In this document: positions 18,010-28,774 of the stretch, piece after piece
Layout of the letters: the number at the start of each line of letters is the position of its first letter
How positions within the stretch are numbered: position 1 is the stretch's first letter
From: Tunturiibacter empetritectus
GTDB taxonomy: Bacteria > Acidobacteriota > Terriglobia > Terriglobales > Acidobacteriaceae
Direction: 5' to 3'
Length of the DNA stretch: 64,000 nucleotides
Assembly: GCF_013410875.1 (NCBI RefSeq)
Contig: NZ_JACCCU010000002.1
Coordinates: 806,001 to 870,000, forward strand
Made by a program: the position numbers and the translations under genes
Notes under the pieces: generated by a model
The model's database searches: none
What the model was told of the DNA's origin: nothing
What the model saw: the letters and a program-made list of their open reading frames with translations, nothing else

Positions 18010-20601
18010 ATGTATTCGAAATTTCTCACATCCTTCAATCCTGCTTTCCTGGCGAAGTTGGCCCTGAGTGCAACTGTTGCAATCTTGTGTGCGCCAGTGT
18101 TCGCCCAAGCGCCCCATCCGGTGGATGCTGCGGAACAACAGCGTGTGGATGCGATGGTGAAGCAGATGACGCTTCAGCAAAAGCTGGACTACATCGGAGG
18201 AACAGGGTTTGGGGTGCGGGCAGTTCCGTCGGCCGGGATTCCTGCGCTCGATATGTCGGATGGCCCCTTTGGGACGAGATCGAATTCGGGATTTCCTTCG
18301 ACGACGTATGGAGCAGGAATCAATACGGCAGCTTCGTGGGATCCTGCGCTGGCGGCGCGGGTGGGGGCAGGCATTGGGCGTGATGCGCGGGCACGTGGTG
18401 TTCACTTCATGCTTGGGCCCGGGGTGAATATCTACCGTTCGCCGCGAAATGGGCGCAACTTTGAATACTTCGGCGAGGATCCGTTCCTTTCAGGGCAGAT
18501 CGCCGTTGGTTACATCACGGGGATGCAGGAGCAGGGCGTCAGCGCGACGGTCAAGCATTATCTCGGCAACAATAGTGAGTTTTTGCGGCACGACTCAGAT
18601 ACCGAGATTGATGAACGCACCTTGCGCGAGATCTATCTGCCAGCCTTTGAGGCGGCGGTGAAGCAGGGGCATGTGAGCTCGGTGATGGACTCTTACAACC
18701 TGATCAATGGACAACATGCAACCCAGAACAGCTAGTTCAACATCGACATTCTGCGTAAGGAATGGGGCTTCAAAGGCGTGTTGATGTCGGACTGGGATGC
18801 GACCTACGATGCGATTGGCGCGGCGAACGGCGGGCTCGATATAGAGGAACCAAGCGGAAAGTTTATGAACAATGCAAACCTGGGCCCGGCGATACAGGCC
18901 GGCAAGGTAACCGAGGCGACGATCGACGAGAAGGTGCGGCATATCCTCGGGACGGCTGCTTCCTATGGCTGGCTGAATCGCGATCAACGCGATACGTCGA
19001 TCTCTTTCGTCGACGCGAAAAATAAAGAGGCTGCCCTTGATTCGGCTCGCGAGGGGGCTGTGCTGCTTAAGAACACAGGCAATTTGTTGCCGCTGGATAG
19101 ATCGGCGGTTAAGACGATTCTGATTGTCGGGCCGGACTCTTATCCTGGCGTGCCGGTGGGCGGAGGAAGCGCCGGGGTAGTGCCGTTTCATATGGTGAGT
19201 GCGCTTGAGGGTATCTCCAACGAAGTAGGCGCGACGACGACCGTGCTGTATGACCGGGGAGTTCCGACGTTGGAGCATCTGGCGTCCGCGACGGAGTTTA
19301 CGACCGAGGCCAAGGGTGGCAAGGCCGGGCTGACGCTTGAGAGCTTTAAAAATCTGGATCTGTCCGGGGCTCCGGCTACAAAGACTGTTGCACGTCATGC
19401 TGTCCTGGAAGGACTCACTATAAAAGATGTGATTGCAAACGTGGATGCGGTGATCGAGATGCTGTTCAACTCGCCACCGTCTGAAGTCTCGCATCGACTC
19501 ACCGGTTTTTATCATGCCGCGACCCCCACGAAATACATCTTCGCACTGGAGGACTCTGGGGAAGGATCAGGCAATCGGGTGTATGTCGATGACAAGCTGG
19601 TGATCGACAACTGGAAGATTGTGCGCGCGTTTCAGCCGCATGTAACGCTCGAGCTGGCGGAAGGGGCTCACAAGATAGTCGTCGAAGAGTGGCAAAAGAG
19701 TCCTATCGGAGGCCATGTGGAGCTGGGGATCGTGCCGGAAGACAAGGTGGTGAATCCGCAGGCCGTACAACTTGCCGCTAAAGCCGACGTGGTGCTTGTG
19801 GAGGCTGGTTTCGAACAGGAGAGCGAGGGCGAGGCTGGCGACAGGACGTTTGCGTTGCCGTATGGGCAGAGCGAACTGATTCGCGAGATCACGGCGGCAA
19901 ATCCGAAGGTTATCGTCGCTATCACGTCGGGCGGAAATGTCGATTCGGCGAAGTGGATTGATCGCGTACCCGCCGTGTTGGAGACATGGTACGCGGGACA
20001 GCAAGCGGGACAGGCGTTGGCTGAGATATTGTTCGGCGACGTTAATCCGTCGGGACATCTGCCCGCCACCTTTGAGCGCAATGCAGAGGACAATCCAACC
20101 TTCGCGAACTATTATCCCGAGGGCGACTCAAAGCGGGTCGACTACAAGGAAGGGATCTTTGTTGGATACCGCGGTTATGAGAAGAACAAGGTCAAGCCTC
20201 TGTTTCCGTTTGGATACGGTCTCTCGTACACCACCTTCAAGTTTACGAATCTGAAGTTCGATCAGAACGGCTCTGGCGATGAGGCTAGAGGCACGGCCAG
20301 CTTCGACGTGACGAACACGGGTAGTCGAAAAGGTGCTGAAGTCGCGCAGCTCTACGTGACGGAGGACCACCCGAAGGTGCCGCGACCAGAGCATGAGTTG
20401 AAGGGCTTCCAGCGGATAGAACTTTCACCCGGCGAGACGAAGCATGTCGAGATCCCATTGGAGGCGAGGTCGTTTTCTTACTATGATGTTGCGGCCAAGA
20501 GATGGGCGATTGGATCGAATCGATTCACGATTTCCGTAGGTGATTCGGTTGAATCGCTGCCGCTGAAGACGGGGGTTCCTTTGAAGTCCAGCGGGAATTG
20601 A
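18010..20601 (+). pseudogene. GH3 beta-glucosidase with in-frame TAG
   Basis: A 2592-base frame interrupted once, by TAG at 18733-18735. The ATG at 18010 starts a signal peptide (MYSKFLTSFNPAFLAKLALS). The N-terminal TIM barrel reads correctly (LDMSDGPFGTR, NGRNFEYFGEDPFLSG, KHYLGNNSE, VMDSYNLINGQHATQNS), then TAG, then FNIDILRKEWGFKGVLMSDWDA in the same frame. The Asp of SDWDA is the expected nucleophile, so the truncated product (241 residues) lacks it. Downstream are the GH3 C-domain, an inserted PA14-like segment (about GFYHAATPTKYIFALEDSG), and a fibronectin-III-like end. The enzyme would cleave beta-glucosides in the periplasm. The remaining reading frame is fully open, which points to recent mutation, sequencing error or readthrough. 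Confidence 0.88.
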
Positions 20602-20798
20602 GGGACCTCCAAGCGGATCGCCTGGCCGATAGCTTTCAGATAGCCGAAGCATCAGGGATCTTGGTGCGCACCTCCGAACTACTGTGGCTCGCCTATTAAG
20701 CCGTTGTAGTGCTTGAAATATCTATGACAGGTCTGGAACGTAAGGAAGCACGACGATGGGTTTTGAGAAGATTGGTTTGATGATCGTACCGCAGTCGG

Positions 20799-22715
20799 TT
20801 AGAACTTCACGCGCTGCAGGAGCTCGCCAAATCTTGGGTCGGAACGCAGCCCATTTAGCGTGGGGTCCACCTTCACGTATGCCATGGATGTGGAATGGTC
20901 CGCAGAACTCTTTTCCAGCCAATTCAGAGCCTGGCCATTCTCCCTCAGCCCAGCGTAGATCATCGCCATCGCAAACGCAGGGACGTATTGGTGAGCCGAT
21001 TTATTCAGCAGAGTGACGAGAACCTCACGTGCCTCACGAGTCCTGCCGGCCATCGCATAGGCATGCCCCAGCCCGGCAGTGTAATAGACGTCGCCTCCCG
21101 ACAACTGCACGGCATGGGTGAACTCCGTAATTGCCTGGTCGTACAAACCCCTTGTTTCATACACGTCACCCAGGCGAAAGTGCGTACGCGGAAAGCTTGG
21201 ATCGATGTCGATTGCTTTGTTCAAGGTCTGGATAGCCTCTTCATAGTGGCCTGCCAGGCAAAACGTCCAGCCCGCGTTGCTGTTCACGCTTAACGACAGG
21301 GGGTCCTCCTCCACCGCGCGCCGCGCCTCCACCAGCGCCTCAGGAAAGCGCCCCATCGCCGCCAGATTTTCGGCATTCCATGAGTGTGCCATCGCGTAGT
21401 TGGGATTCACATCGAAGGCGCGCTGAAACTCGTTCTGCGCTGCGGGGCCATTCCAGTCGTAATAGAAGTCAATCAACCCCAGAGTCGCGTGCGCGTCGGC
21501 CAGATCTTCGTTCATCCGGAGAGCCTTGTTCGCCGCATCCCGTGCTGCCGGAAACGCCTCCTGCGGGGGAATCGCCGCATATAGCCCCAGCGCGGCATAG
21601 GAGTCCGCCACTCCCTCATATGCCTCCGCGAAGTTCGGATCCATCCGGATAGCCTCGCGGAAGAACTCCAGCCCCTTCATCATCCCCTCGTTCGTCCGTT
21701 TGTTCCAGTAGTACCTGCCCTTGACGAACGCGCTGTAAGCCTCCTGATTCTCCGTGGGCCTCTTCGTAAACCTCTTCTCTTCCTTGTTGTTCAGCTGCAG
21801 ACGAATGGAATGGGCGACCCGCTCCGAGACCTCATCCTCCAGGCTGAAGATATTCGTGAACTCCTCATCGAACGCCTGTGCCCACAACTGCGCTCCGTCC
21901 GCTACCCTCACCATCTGGACGGTCATCCGCACGCGATTCCCCTCGCGCTGAATCCTCCCATCGATGATCGCGTCTACCTGCTGCTCCTTCCCGGCACCCT
22001 CCGCGCTGATGGAGCTGCTCCTGTACTTCTCGATCGCGCTGGTCGGCCGGACCAGGATCTTCCCTGTATTGGACAGTCTCGTAATCAGCGCGTCAGCCGT
22101 TCCCAGGCCAAGATACTCATCGGAACCCGCGCCCCCTATCATCGCAAAGGGCAGTACAGCCAGCGATTTGATCGGACGGCCGTTTGCCGAAGCTGTAGCC
22201 ACATGCCTGCTCGCCAGCCACCAGCCAGTCATAGCCAATAGACCAGCGAGTGCAATAGCAGGGCCGGCCATCCACTTCCACCCGGCCAGCATCGATGGCA
22301 AAGCCGCGTACACGATTGGAGTCATAGCCGCCGGCTCTTCCTCCACGTGCTTTGGGTGCAGGTCGATGGATTCCAGCGGAACCTCCTGCCCCTCCACGAC
22401 CTGAGCCACAAAGCGATAGCCCTGCTTCGAAACAGTCTCAATATAGATATGCTTCCCGCGATCGTCGCCCAGAATCTTCCTCAAATGCGAGACCGTCACC
22501 GCCAGATTGCCTTCCTCGACCGACACTCTCGGCCAAAGAGCGTCCATCAGCTTTTCTTTCACCAGCAGCTGGCCATTGTTCTCCACCATCAGCACAAGCA
22601 GGTCGAACGCCTTCGGAGTTACGGAAACAGGTCTGCCCTGGCGTAGAAGAAGCCTCTGAACCGGATCCAGACTGAAGCTTCCAAATTCGTATAAGTGGCT
22701 GACCGTATGGGACAT
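20799..22715 (-). CDS. CadC-like membrane regulator with TPR domain
   Basis: A 638-residue protein. Residues 8-105 are an OmpR/PhoB winged helix (SVTPKAFDLLVLMVENNG, YIETVSKQGYRFVAQV). One TM segment lies at about 148-168. Next comes a TolB/FlgO-like alpha/beta domain (IKSLAVLPFAMIGG to about 310). From about 320 to the end are TPR units (RYYWNKRTNEGMMKGLEFF, AYEGVADSYAALGLY and others). The head would bind DNA at the inner membrane and the tail would sense in the periplasm. There is no receiver domain, so activation is not by phosphorylation. It is divergent from the TonB receptor at 22875, which it probably controls together with the following operon. Confidence 0.9.
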   Translation of the reverse strand: MSHTVSHLYEFGSFSLDPVQRLLLRQGRPVSVTPKAFDLLVLMVENNGQLLVKEKLMDALWPRVSVEEGNLAVTVSHLRKILGDDRGKHIYIETVSKQGYRFVAQVVEGQEVPLESIDLHPKHVEEEPAAMTPIVYAALPSMLAGWKWMAGPAIALAGLLAMTGWWLASRHVATASANGRPIKSLAVLPFAMIGGAGSDEYLGLGTADALITRLSNTGKILVRPTSAIEKYRSSSISAEGAGKEQQVDAIIDGRIQREGNRVRMTVQMVRVADGAQLWAQAFDEEFTNIFSLEDEVSERVAHSIRLQLNNKEEKRFTKRPTENQEAYSAFVKGRYYWNKRTNEGMMKGLEFFREAIRMDPNFAEAYEGVADSYAALGLYAAIPPQEAFPAARDAANKALRMNEDLADAHATLGLIDFYYDWNGPAAQNEFQRAFDVNPNYAMAHSWNAENLAAMGRFPEALVEARRAVEEDPLSLSVNSNAGWTFCLAGHYEEAIQTLNKAIDIDPSFPRTHFRLGDVYETRGLYDQAITEFTHAVQLSGGDVYYTAGLGHAYAMAGRTREAREVLVTLLNKSAHQYVPAFAMAMIYAGLRENGQALNWLEKSSADHSTSMAYVKVDPTLNGLRSDPRFGELLQRVKF

Positions 22716-22874
22716 CGAGCTTAATAATTCCTTTATCTTTTTTTCGCACTTCTCAAAAGACTTTCTTCCGCTCTCAATCTACGGTGACTGGAACCTCATC
22801 ACGGGAGTTCTCCGTAGGCCCGAGATTATAGGCACAGCGAACTACGCAAGTCGAGACGTAAAAGAGGAGCGGCC

Positions 22875-25800
22875 ATGCATGACGCAGCCCATCGCCCGAA
22901 CCATCCGGTGAAGATCAGCCCCTTCAACCAAATCCCAGCCGCCATCGATGTCACCGGGAATCACGGACTGCTTCCAAGCCTCCTGAAGAGACCGGCGACC
23001 CACAGACTCGCCCCGCGCTCTGGAGTGTTCTTCCTGTTGGCTCTACTCCTCGTGCTCACCGTCGGCACCACCTGCGCACAGACCAGCCGCGCAAACCTCT
23101 CCGGAACTGTCGAGGACGCCACCGGAGCCAAGATACCCAAAGCCCTGGTCGTCATCACCAACATCGACACTAAGATCAGTCGAAGCATCACGGCCAACGA
23201 TGACGGCATCTACAACGCCCCCGCCCTGCCCCCCGGCAACTACATCGTCAAAGTCTCCGCCCCCGGGTTCGCCGGCGAAACGCGCAAAGGAGTCGTCCTC
23301 ACCGTCGGGGAAGCCTCCCTCATCAACTTCTCCCTCAAGGTCGGCAGTATCACCCAGGAGGTCGTCGTCACAGAGAGCCCTGCCTCGGTCGACGTCACCA
23401 GCTCCCAGCTTAGCAACGCCGTCAGTGGCCACGAGATGCGTGAGCTCCCCCTCAATGGCCGCTCCTGGACCGACCTTGCCTCCCTCTCCCCCGGCGTCAC
23501 CGTCATTCAGACCCAACCTCCTGTAAGTGCGCCCGACCGCATGAAGCGAGGACTTGGCGGTCAACTCAGCATCGCCGGTGGGCGTCCCCAGCAGAATAGC
23601 TACCTCCTCGACGGAATCAACATCAACGACTACTCCAACGCAGGCCCCGGAAGCGTGCTCGGAGGCAACATCGGAGTGGACGCACTCCAGGAGTTCACCG
23701 TCGTCACCACCAATCCCACCGCACAGTATGGCCGTACCGCAGCTGGAGTCATCAGCGCCGTCACCCGCTCAGGAACGAACTCTTTCCACGGAAGCGCCTA
23801 CGAGTTCGCCCGCAACGCTGCCCTCGACGCCCGCAACTACTTCGATCCCGTACAGAAGCCGGACTTCAGCCGCAACCAGTTCGGAGCCTCCTTCGGCGGA
23901 CCCATTCAAAAAGAAAAGACCTTCGTCTTCGGCGACTACGAAGGCGTCCGCCAAAACCTCGGCGTCTCCTACATCGATACCGTTCCTTCTCCAGCCGCAC
24001 GCGCCGGAACCCTCTGCGTCCCCTCGCCAGACGGCTCCAACCCCTGCGCCTCCACCATGCAGGTGACCCCCGACCCCGCCATCGTCAACTTCCTGAACAC
24101 CTTCATCCCCTTACCCAACACCGGAACCACCCAGGGCGACACCGGCACCTTTACCTTCCCCGCCTATCAGGTCACCAGCGAAAACTACTTCACCATCAGA
24201 GTCGACCGCACCTTCTCCCAGAAGGACACCGCCGCCGTCGTCTACATGTACGACAACTCACCGAGCCAGCAGCCGGATGCCTTCAACAACGTCCTCACCC
24301 TTAGTAAAACCGTTCGCCAGGCAGTGTCGATCCTGGAAACGCACATCCTCTCCTCCGCCACCGTAAATACCTTCCACGCTGGCTTCAGCCGCGACAACGC
24401 CGGCTCCCCCTACGCCGCCTCCGCCATCAAGCCGGCCGCTGCCGACCCGCAGTTCGGCTTTCAGCCCGGAGACAGCGCAGGAATCGTTCAGGTCCCCGGC
24501 ATCACCACCTTCACCGGAGGCGTCAGCGCTGCCAGCCCGCTGCTCTTTCGATGGAACTCCTTCCAAGGCTACGACGACGTCTCCCACACCGCCGGCAAGA
24601 ACAACATCACCTTCGGTGTCAGCATCGAGCGCATTCAGGACAATCAGGAGAGCTCCGACGCCCCCGGCGGCAACTTCTCCTTCCCCTCGCTTGACGCCTT
24701 CATCACCAACCAGCCACAGTCTTTCATCACCACTCTGCCCTCCACCCTCACCCCGCGCAATCTGCGCCAGACCATCTTCGGAGCCTACGTTCAGGACGAT
24801 CTCCGCCTGAATCCCAACCTTACCCTCAACCTCGGTCTCCGTTATGAGGCCGCCTCGGTCCCCTACGAGATCAACGGCAAGCTCTCCAACCTCCGCATCC
24901 TGCAGGGCAACACCCCCTACCTCGGCAACCCCTACATCAAGAACCCAACCTTCAAAAACTTTCAGCCCAAGGTAGGCTTCGCCTGGGATCCCTTCCACGA
25001 TGGCAACACCTCCATCCGCGGAGCCTTCGGCATCTACGACGTGCTTCCTTACATCGTCGAAATGGGCAGCGGCGTTGACGCAGCCTACCCCTTCGCCCAG
25101 GACGCCAGCACCGGCGTCCTTCCCGCAGGAGCCTTTCCCACCACCGCCTACCAGATCGTCGCCAACAACCCCGCAAACCGCAACTACTACGTCCTTCAGT
25201 ACAATCCCCCGCGCAACTACATCATGATGTGGAATCTCAACGTCCAGCGCGCCATCGCCAAGAACACCACCTTGCTCGTCGGCTACGTCGGCTCTCGCGG
25301 CGTCCACAACTGGTACCAGACCGACGACGCCAACATCGTCCTCCCCACCACTCCTGATGGAAAGAGCTTCTACTGGCCCACGCCCATCGGCAGCGGCACC
25401 GTCGTCGATCCACTCGTCGGTCAAACCCTCGATGCACGCTGGAACGGCAGCTCCTCCTTCCACGGGCTGGAGACCCAGATCACTCAATCTCCCTGGCACG
25501 GCCTCCAGGGTCAGCTCTCTTACACCTGGTCCCGCTGCATCGATACCAGCTCCGGTTCGGCTGCCTCCGATCAGTACAGAAACTCACTCAACGTCGACCT
25601 CTACATCGCACCCGCCACCCATCGCGGCCCCTGCGACACCAACGTCGGCCAGAACCTCACCATCAACGCAATCTGGAACCTCCCCGGAGACCAGGCCCGG
25701 CATGGCATCGCCGGATGGGCCATCAACGGCTGGCAGACCGGCGGCATCTTCAGCGCGGCCAGCGGAGCTCCCTTCAGCGTCACCATCGGCGGAGATCCCC

Positions 25801-26210
25801 TCGGAACCAACGCCGCCATCCCCTTCGACTTTCCCGACCGAATCAAAGGCTGCGGCAAAAGTCTTACCACCGGAGATCCAAACGGGTTTATCAATCTCAA
25901 ATGCTTTGCCTTCCCCAACCCCGTCAATCGCATGGGTAACGCTGGGAGAAACGAGCTCACCGGCCCCAGAAGCATCAACTTCGACTTCTCTCTCTACAAG
26001 AACACGCCCATTGAGCGGTTCGGCAAAGGCGCCAACCTCCAGCTTCGCGCTGAGATCTTCAACCTCATGAACCACGCCGACTTCGCAGCGCCCACCGACC
26101 ACTTCCAAATCTACGATGGCTCAGGAAACGGCGTTCCCTCCGCCGGTCTGATCGACCAAACAACTCTCACCTCCAGGCAAATTCAATTAGCGGTCAAGCT
26201 CACCTTCTAA
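22875..26210 (+). CDS. Oar-like TonB-dependent receptor (module A)
   Basis: A 1111-residue outer-membrane receptor. A GAGGAG precedes the ATG at 22875. The first 40 residues are unusually long before the hydrophobic signal core (SGVFFLLALLLVLTVGTTCAQ), so an internal start is possible. Then follow a carboxypeptidase-regulatory domain (ANLSGTVEDATGAKIPKALV), a plug (MRELPLNGRSWTDLASLSPG, SYLLDGININDYS), and a barrel ending with QIQLAVKLTF. It is divergent from a membrane regulator and lies 75 bases before a dicarboxylate symporter gene and four exported enzymes. It is therefore likely the outer-membrane entry for their substrate. Codon use is strongly C-ending, like the rest of this operon. 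Confidence 0.92.
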   Translation: MHDAAHRPNHPVKISPFNQIPAAIDVTGNHGLLPSLLKRPATHRLAPRSGVFFLLALLLVLTVGTTCAQTSRANLSGTVEDATGAKIPKALVVITNIDTKISRSITANDDGIYNAPALPPGNYIVKVSAPGFAGETRKGVVLTVGEASLINFSLKVGSITQEVVVTESPASVDVTSSQLSNAVSGHEMRELPLNGRSWTDLASLSPGVTVIQTQPPVSAPDRMKRGLGGQLSIAGGRPQQNSYLLDGININDYSNAGPGSVLGGNIGVDALQEFTVVTTNPTAQYGRTAAGVISAVTRSGTNSFHGSAYEFARNAALDARNYFDPVQKPDFSRNQFGASFGGPIQKEKTFVFGDYEGVRQNLGVSYIDTVPSPAARAGTLCVPSPDGSNPCASTMQVTPDPAIVNFLNTFIPLPNTGTTQGDTGTFTFPAYQVTSENYFTIRVDRTFSQKDTAAVVYMYDNSPSQQPDAFNNVLTLSKTVRQAVSILETHILSSATVNTFHAGFSRDNAGSPYAASAIKPAAADPQFGFQPGDSAGIVQVPGITTFTGGVSAASPLLFRWNSFQGYDDVSHTAGKNNITFGVSIERIQDNQESSDAPGGNFSFPSLDAFITNQPQSFITTLPSTLTPRNLRQTIFGAYVQDDLRLNPNLTLNLGLRYEAASVPYEINGKLSNLRILQGNTPYLGNPYIKNPTFKNFQPKVGFAWDPFHDGNTSIRGAFGIYDVLPYIVEMGSGVDAAYPFAQDASTGVLPAGAFPTTAYQIVANNPANRNYYVLQYNPPRNYIMMWNLNVQRAIAKNTTLLVGYVGSRGVHNWYQTDDANIVLPTTPDGKSFYWPTPIGSGTVVDPLVGQTLDARWNGSSSFHGLETQITQSPWHGLQGQLSYTWSRCIDTSSGSAASDQYRNSLNVDLYIAPATHRGPCDTNVGQNLTINAIWNLPGDQARHGIAGWAINGWQTGGIFSAASGAPFSVTIGGDPLGTNAAIPFDFPDRIKGCGKSLTTGDPNGFINLKCFAFPNPVNRMGNAGRNELTGPRSINFDFSLYKNTPIERFGKGANLQLRAEIFNLMNHADFAAPTDHFQIYDGSGNGVPSAGLIDQTTLTSRQIQLAVKLTF

Positions 26211-26285
26211 TTCGCCCACACCTCTCGCCAGTACCTGCATCCCGAGCAGCACACAGGCCTGGAACATGGCCCAAGGAAAGTGACC

Positions 26286-27674
26286 ATGAGAACAGAGATC
26301 GAGCCAGACGTTCCGCTGCGCAAGCCTTTCTATCAGAGCCTCTCCGTGCAGGTCACCGTGGCGATCGTTCTAGGGGTGGCTCTGGGTCGCTTCGCGCCGC
26401 AGACGGCCATCGCCATGAAGCCGCTCGGAGACGCCTTCATCAAACTCATCGCCATGGTCATCACCGTGGTGATCTTCTGCACCGTCGTCACCGGCATCGC
26501 TGGCATGCAGGATATGAAGAAGGTCGGGCGCGTCGGAGGCAAGGCCCTGCTCTACTTTGAGGTCGTCTCCACCCTCGCGCTCTTCATCGGCCTGGTCGCG
26601 GGAAATCTCGCCCACCCCGGCAGCGGATTGAACGTCAACCCCGCAACCCTCGACGTGAAGGCAGTAGCCGAGTACTCCGGCGCGGCCAAGGCGCAAAACA
26701 CCACGCAATTCCTGCTGCACATCATTCCCACCACTATGGTCGACGCCTTTGCCAAAGGAGACATCCTGCAGGTCGTCTTCATCTCCGTCCTCTTAGGTGT
26801 CGCCCTCGCCATGATGCACAGCCGCGCCGAGCCTCTCCTCCGCCTGCTCGAGGTGCTGACCCAGGCCATCTTCACCATCGTCAATCTCTTCATGCGCCTC
26901 GCACCCATCGGCGCCTTCGGAGCGATGGCCTTCACCGTGGGACGCTACGGCGTCATGTCCCTCGGGCCTCTGCTCAAGCTCATCCTCACCTTCTATCTCA
27001 CCTGCGCGCTCTTCGTCATCATCGTTCTCGGCGCGGTCTCCTGGCTGGCCGGCTTCAACATCTTCCGCTTCCTGCGCTACATCAAGGAAGAGATTCTTCT
27101 CGTCCTCGGCACCAGCTCCTCAGAGTCGGCTCTCCCCAGCCTCATGGAGAAGATGGAGCGCCTCGGCTGCTCCAAAGCTCTCGTCGGTCTCGTCGTCCCT
27201 ACCGGCTACACCTTCAACACCGATGGCAGCAGTCTCTACATCACCATGGCCGCGCTCTTCGTAGCTCAAGCGACCAACACCCACCTCACCATCGGCCAGC
27301 AGCTCAGCCTGTTTGCTGTTGCAATCCTCACCTCCAAGGGTGCAAGCGGCGTCCAGGGCGCAGGCTTCGTCGCGCTCGTCGGAACCCTCATCGTCGTGCC
27401 CACGATTCCGGTTGCGGGCATGGCGCTCATCCTCGGCATCGATCGCTTTCTCAGCACCTTTCGCGCCCTGGTCAACATGATCGGCAACGGCGTAGGCACT
27501 ATCGTTGTAGCCTCATGGGAGCATGAGATCGAGGGTTCTGCACTGACTCAAGCTCTAGCGATGCCAAATAATCGCACCATCGAACAGCAGATCATGGACC
27601 AACCGAGGATGGACCGACAAATCAGAGACCAACAGATCTCGGAGGGCGAAGAAGAACATGAACCCATCGGATGA
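26286..27674 (+). CDS. dctA: C4-dicarboxylate/proton (Na+) symporter, DctA/GltP type
   Basis: A 462-residue inner-membrane transporter of the DAACS family with 8 TM helices and two re-entrant loops. The serine-rich loop [20 protein letters not shown] and the [18 protein letters not shown] region match the substrate- and cation-binding segments of DctA/GltP. The ATG at 26286 follows AAGGAA; a GTG two codons upstream is less likely. It should import succinate-, malate- or fumarate-like acids or glutamate. The C-terminus is an extended polar tail rich in Gln, Asp and Glu. The next gene overlaps its end by 17 bases. Confidence 0.92.
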   Translation: MRTEIEPDVPLRKPFYQSLSVQVTVAIVLGVALGRFAPQTAIAMKPLGDAFIKLIAMVITVVIFCTVVTGIAGMQDMKKVGRVGGKALLYFEVVSTLALFIGLVAGNLAHPGSGLNVNPATLDVKAVAEYSGAAKAQNTTQFLLHIIPTTMVDAFAKGDILQVVFISVLLGVALAMMHSRAEPLLRLLEVLTQAIFTIVNLFMRLAPIGAFGAMAFTVGRYGVMSLGPLLKLILTFYLTCALFVIIVLGAVSWLAGFNIFRFLRYIKEEILLVLGTSSSESALPSLMEKMERLGCSKALVGLVVPTGYTFNTDGSSLYITMAALFVAQATNTHLTIGQQLSLFAVAILTSKGASGVQGAGFVALVGTLIVVPTIPVAGMALILGIDRFLSTFRALVNMIGNGVGTIVVASWEHEIEGSALTQALAMPNNRTIEQQIMDQPRMDRQIRDQQISEGEEEHEPIG

Positions 27675-28758
27675 ACCCGTGCTCGGAGGTTCCAACACTC
27701 CAGAGACCGCGCCTTCGCGCCGAAGTTTTCTACTCCGCTCCCCCTTGGCTCTAGCGAGCACCATGACCCTGCTGGGAGACCCTCCCCCACACAGCGCCCA
27801 CGCCTCTACCCGGCCAGCCTCGCAACCGGCCACGTGGAGCCGCGAGTACTGGGCCCACAGGGGAGACATCAAGCTCTACCTCTTCCGCAAGAACGCCGGG
27901 CCTGCCCCATCAGGCCACTCCACCCGCCCCATCCTCTTCCTCTGCCACGGCTCTTCCGTCTCCTCCCGGCCGACCTTTGACCTCGAAGTCCCCGGCCACG
28001 GCGAATACTCCCTGATGAACAAGTTCGTTGAGTTCGGCTTCGATGTCTGGACGATGGACTTCGAGGGCTACGGAAGATCCTCACTCTCCGCCGGCAACTC
28101 GAACATCGCCGACGGCGTGGAAGACCTGAAGGCGGCGAGCCTGATCGTCCAGCAGGAGACCGGCCAGCCTGCCTTTCATCTCTACGGAGAGTCCGGCGGC
28201 GCACTCCGCGCCGGAGCCTTCGCCGTCGCCCAGCCCGCCAGCGTCCGTCGCCTCGTCCTCGCAGCCTTCACCTGGACAGGCAAGGGCTCGTCCACCCTCA
28301 CCAAACGTGCCGAGTCGCTCGACTCCTACCGCACCCACAACCTACGCCCCCGCGATCGCGACGCCATCCGCAGCATCTTCACCCGGGACAAACCCGGCAC
28401 CTCCGACCCCGCCGTCGCCGAGGCTATGGCCGACGCTGAACTCAAATTTGGTGACTCCGCCCCTACCGGAACCTACCTCGATATGTCCGCCAACCTTCCC
28501 CTCGTCGACCCCACCAAACTCCGCGTTCCCGTCCTCATCGTGCGCGGCGAGTATGACGGCATCGCCACCGAGGAAGATCTCCTGAACTTCTTTCGCAGCC
28601 TTCCCGTTCCCGACCGCGAGTTCGTCATCCTCCCCGGGGCCGCTCACTCGGTCGCCCTCGGCACAAACCGAAGTCAACTCTGGCACACCATGCGAGCGTT
28701 CCTCGATATGCCTCCGCGTCTCGATCAGAAGCCTCCTCCAGCAGACTCCGGTCTTTAG
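27658..28758 (+). CDS. Tat-exported alpha/beta hydrolase
   Basis: A 366-residue enzyme. A twin-arginine signal lies at residues 18-45 ([20 protein letters not shown]). The oxyanion region is FLCHGSS. The nucleophile elbow is LYGESGGA with Ser179. The acid is probably Asp in VRGEYDGIA, and the base His in [10 protein letters not shown]. It should hydrolyse an ester, lactone or thioester in the periplasm. The start overlaps dctA by 17 bases, so they are translationally coupled, and the next gene begins 16 bases on. Substrate unknown; an acid released by it could be imported by DctA. Confidence 0.88.
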   Translation: MNPSDEPVLGGSNTPETAPSRRSFLLRSPLALASTMTLLGDPPPHSAHASTRPASQPATWSREYWAHRGDIKLYLFRKNAGPAPSGHSTRPILFLCHGSSVSSRPTFDLEVPGHGEYSLMNKFVEFGFDVWTMDFEGYGRSSLSAGNSNIADGVEDLKAASLIVQQETGQPAFHLYGESGGALRAGAFAVAQPASVRRLVLAAFTWTGKGSSTLTKRAESLDSYRTHNLRPRDRDAIRSIFTRDKPGTSDPAVAEAMADAELKFGDSAPTGTYLDMSANLPLVDPTKLRVPVLIVRGEYDGIATEEDLLNFFRSLPVPDREFVILPGAAHSVALGTNRSQLWHTMRAFLDMPPRLDQKPPPADSGL

Positions 28759-28774
28759 CGTTTGTTCCTTAACA

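Noticed and set aside
24258-25499. Long minus-strand frame (413 codons) opposite the TonB receptor
   Set aside because: It mirrors the C-rich codon use of the receptor gene on the other strand; its Gly/Val/Asp-rich content is not protein-like and no start signal is present.
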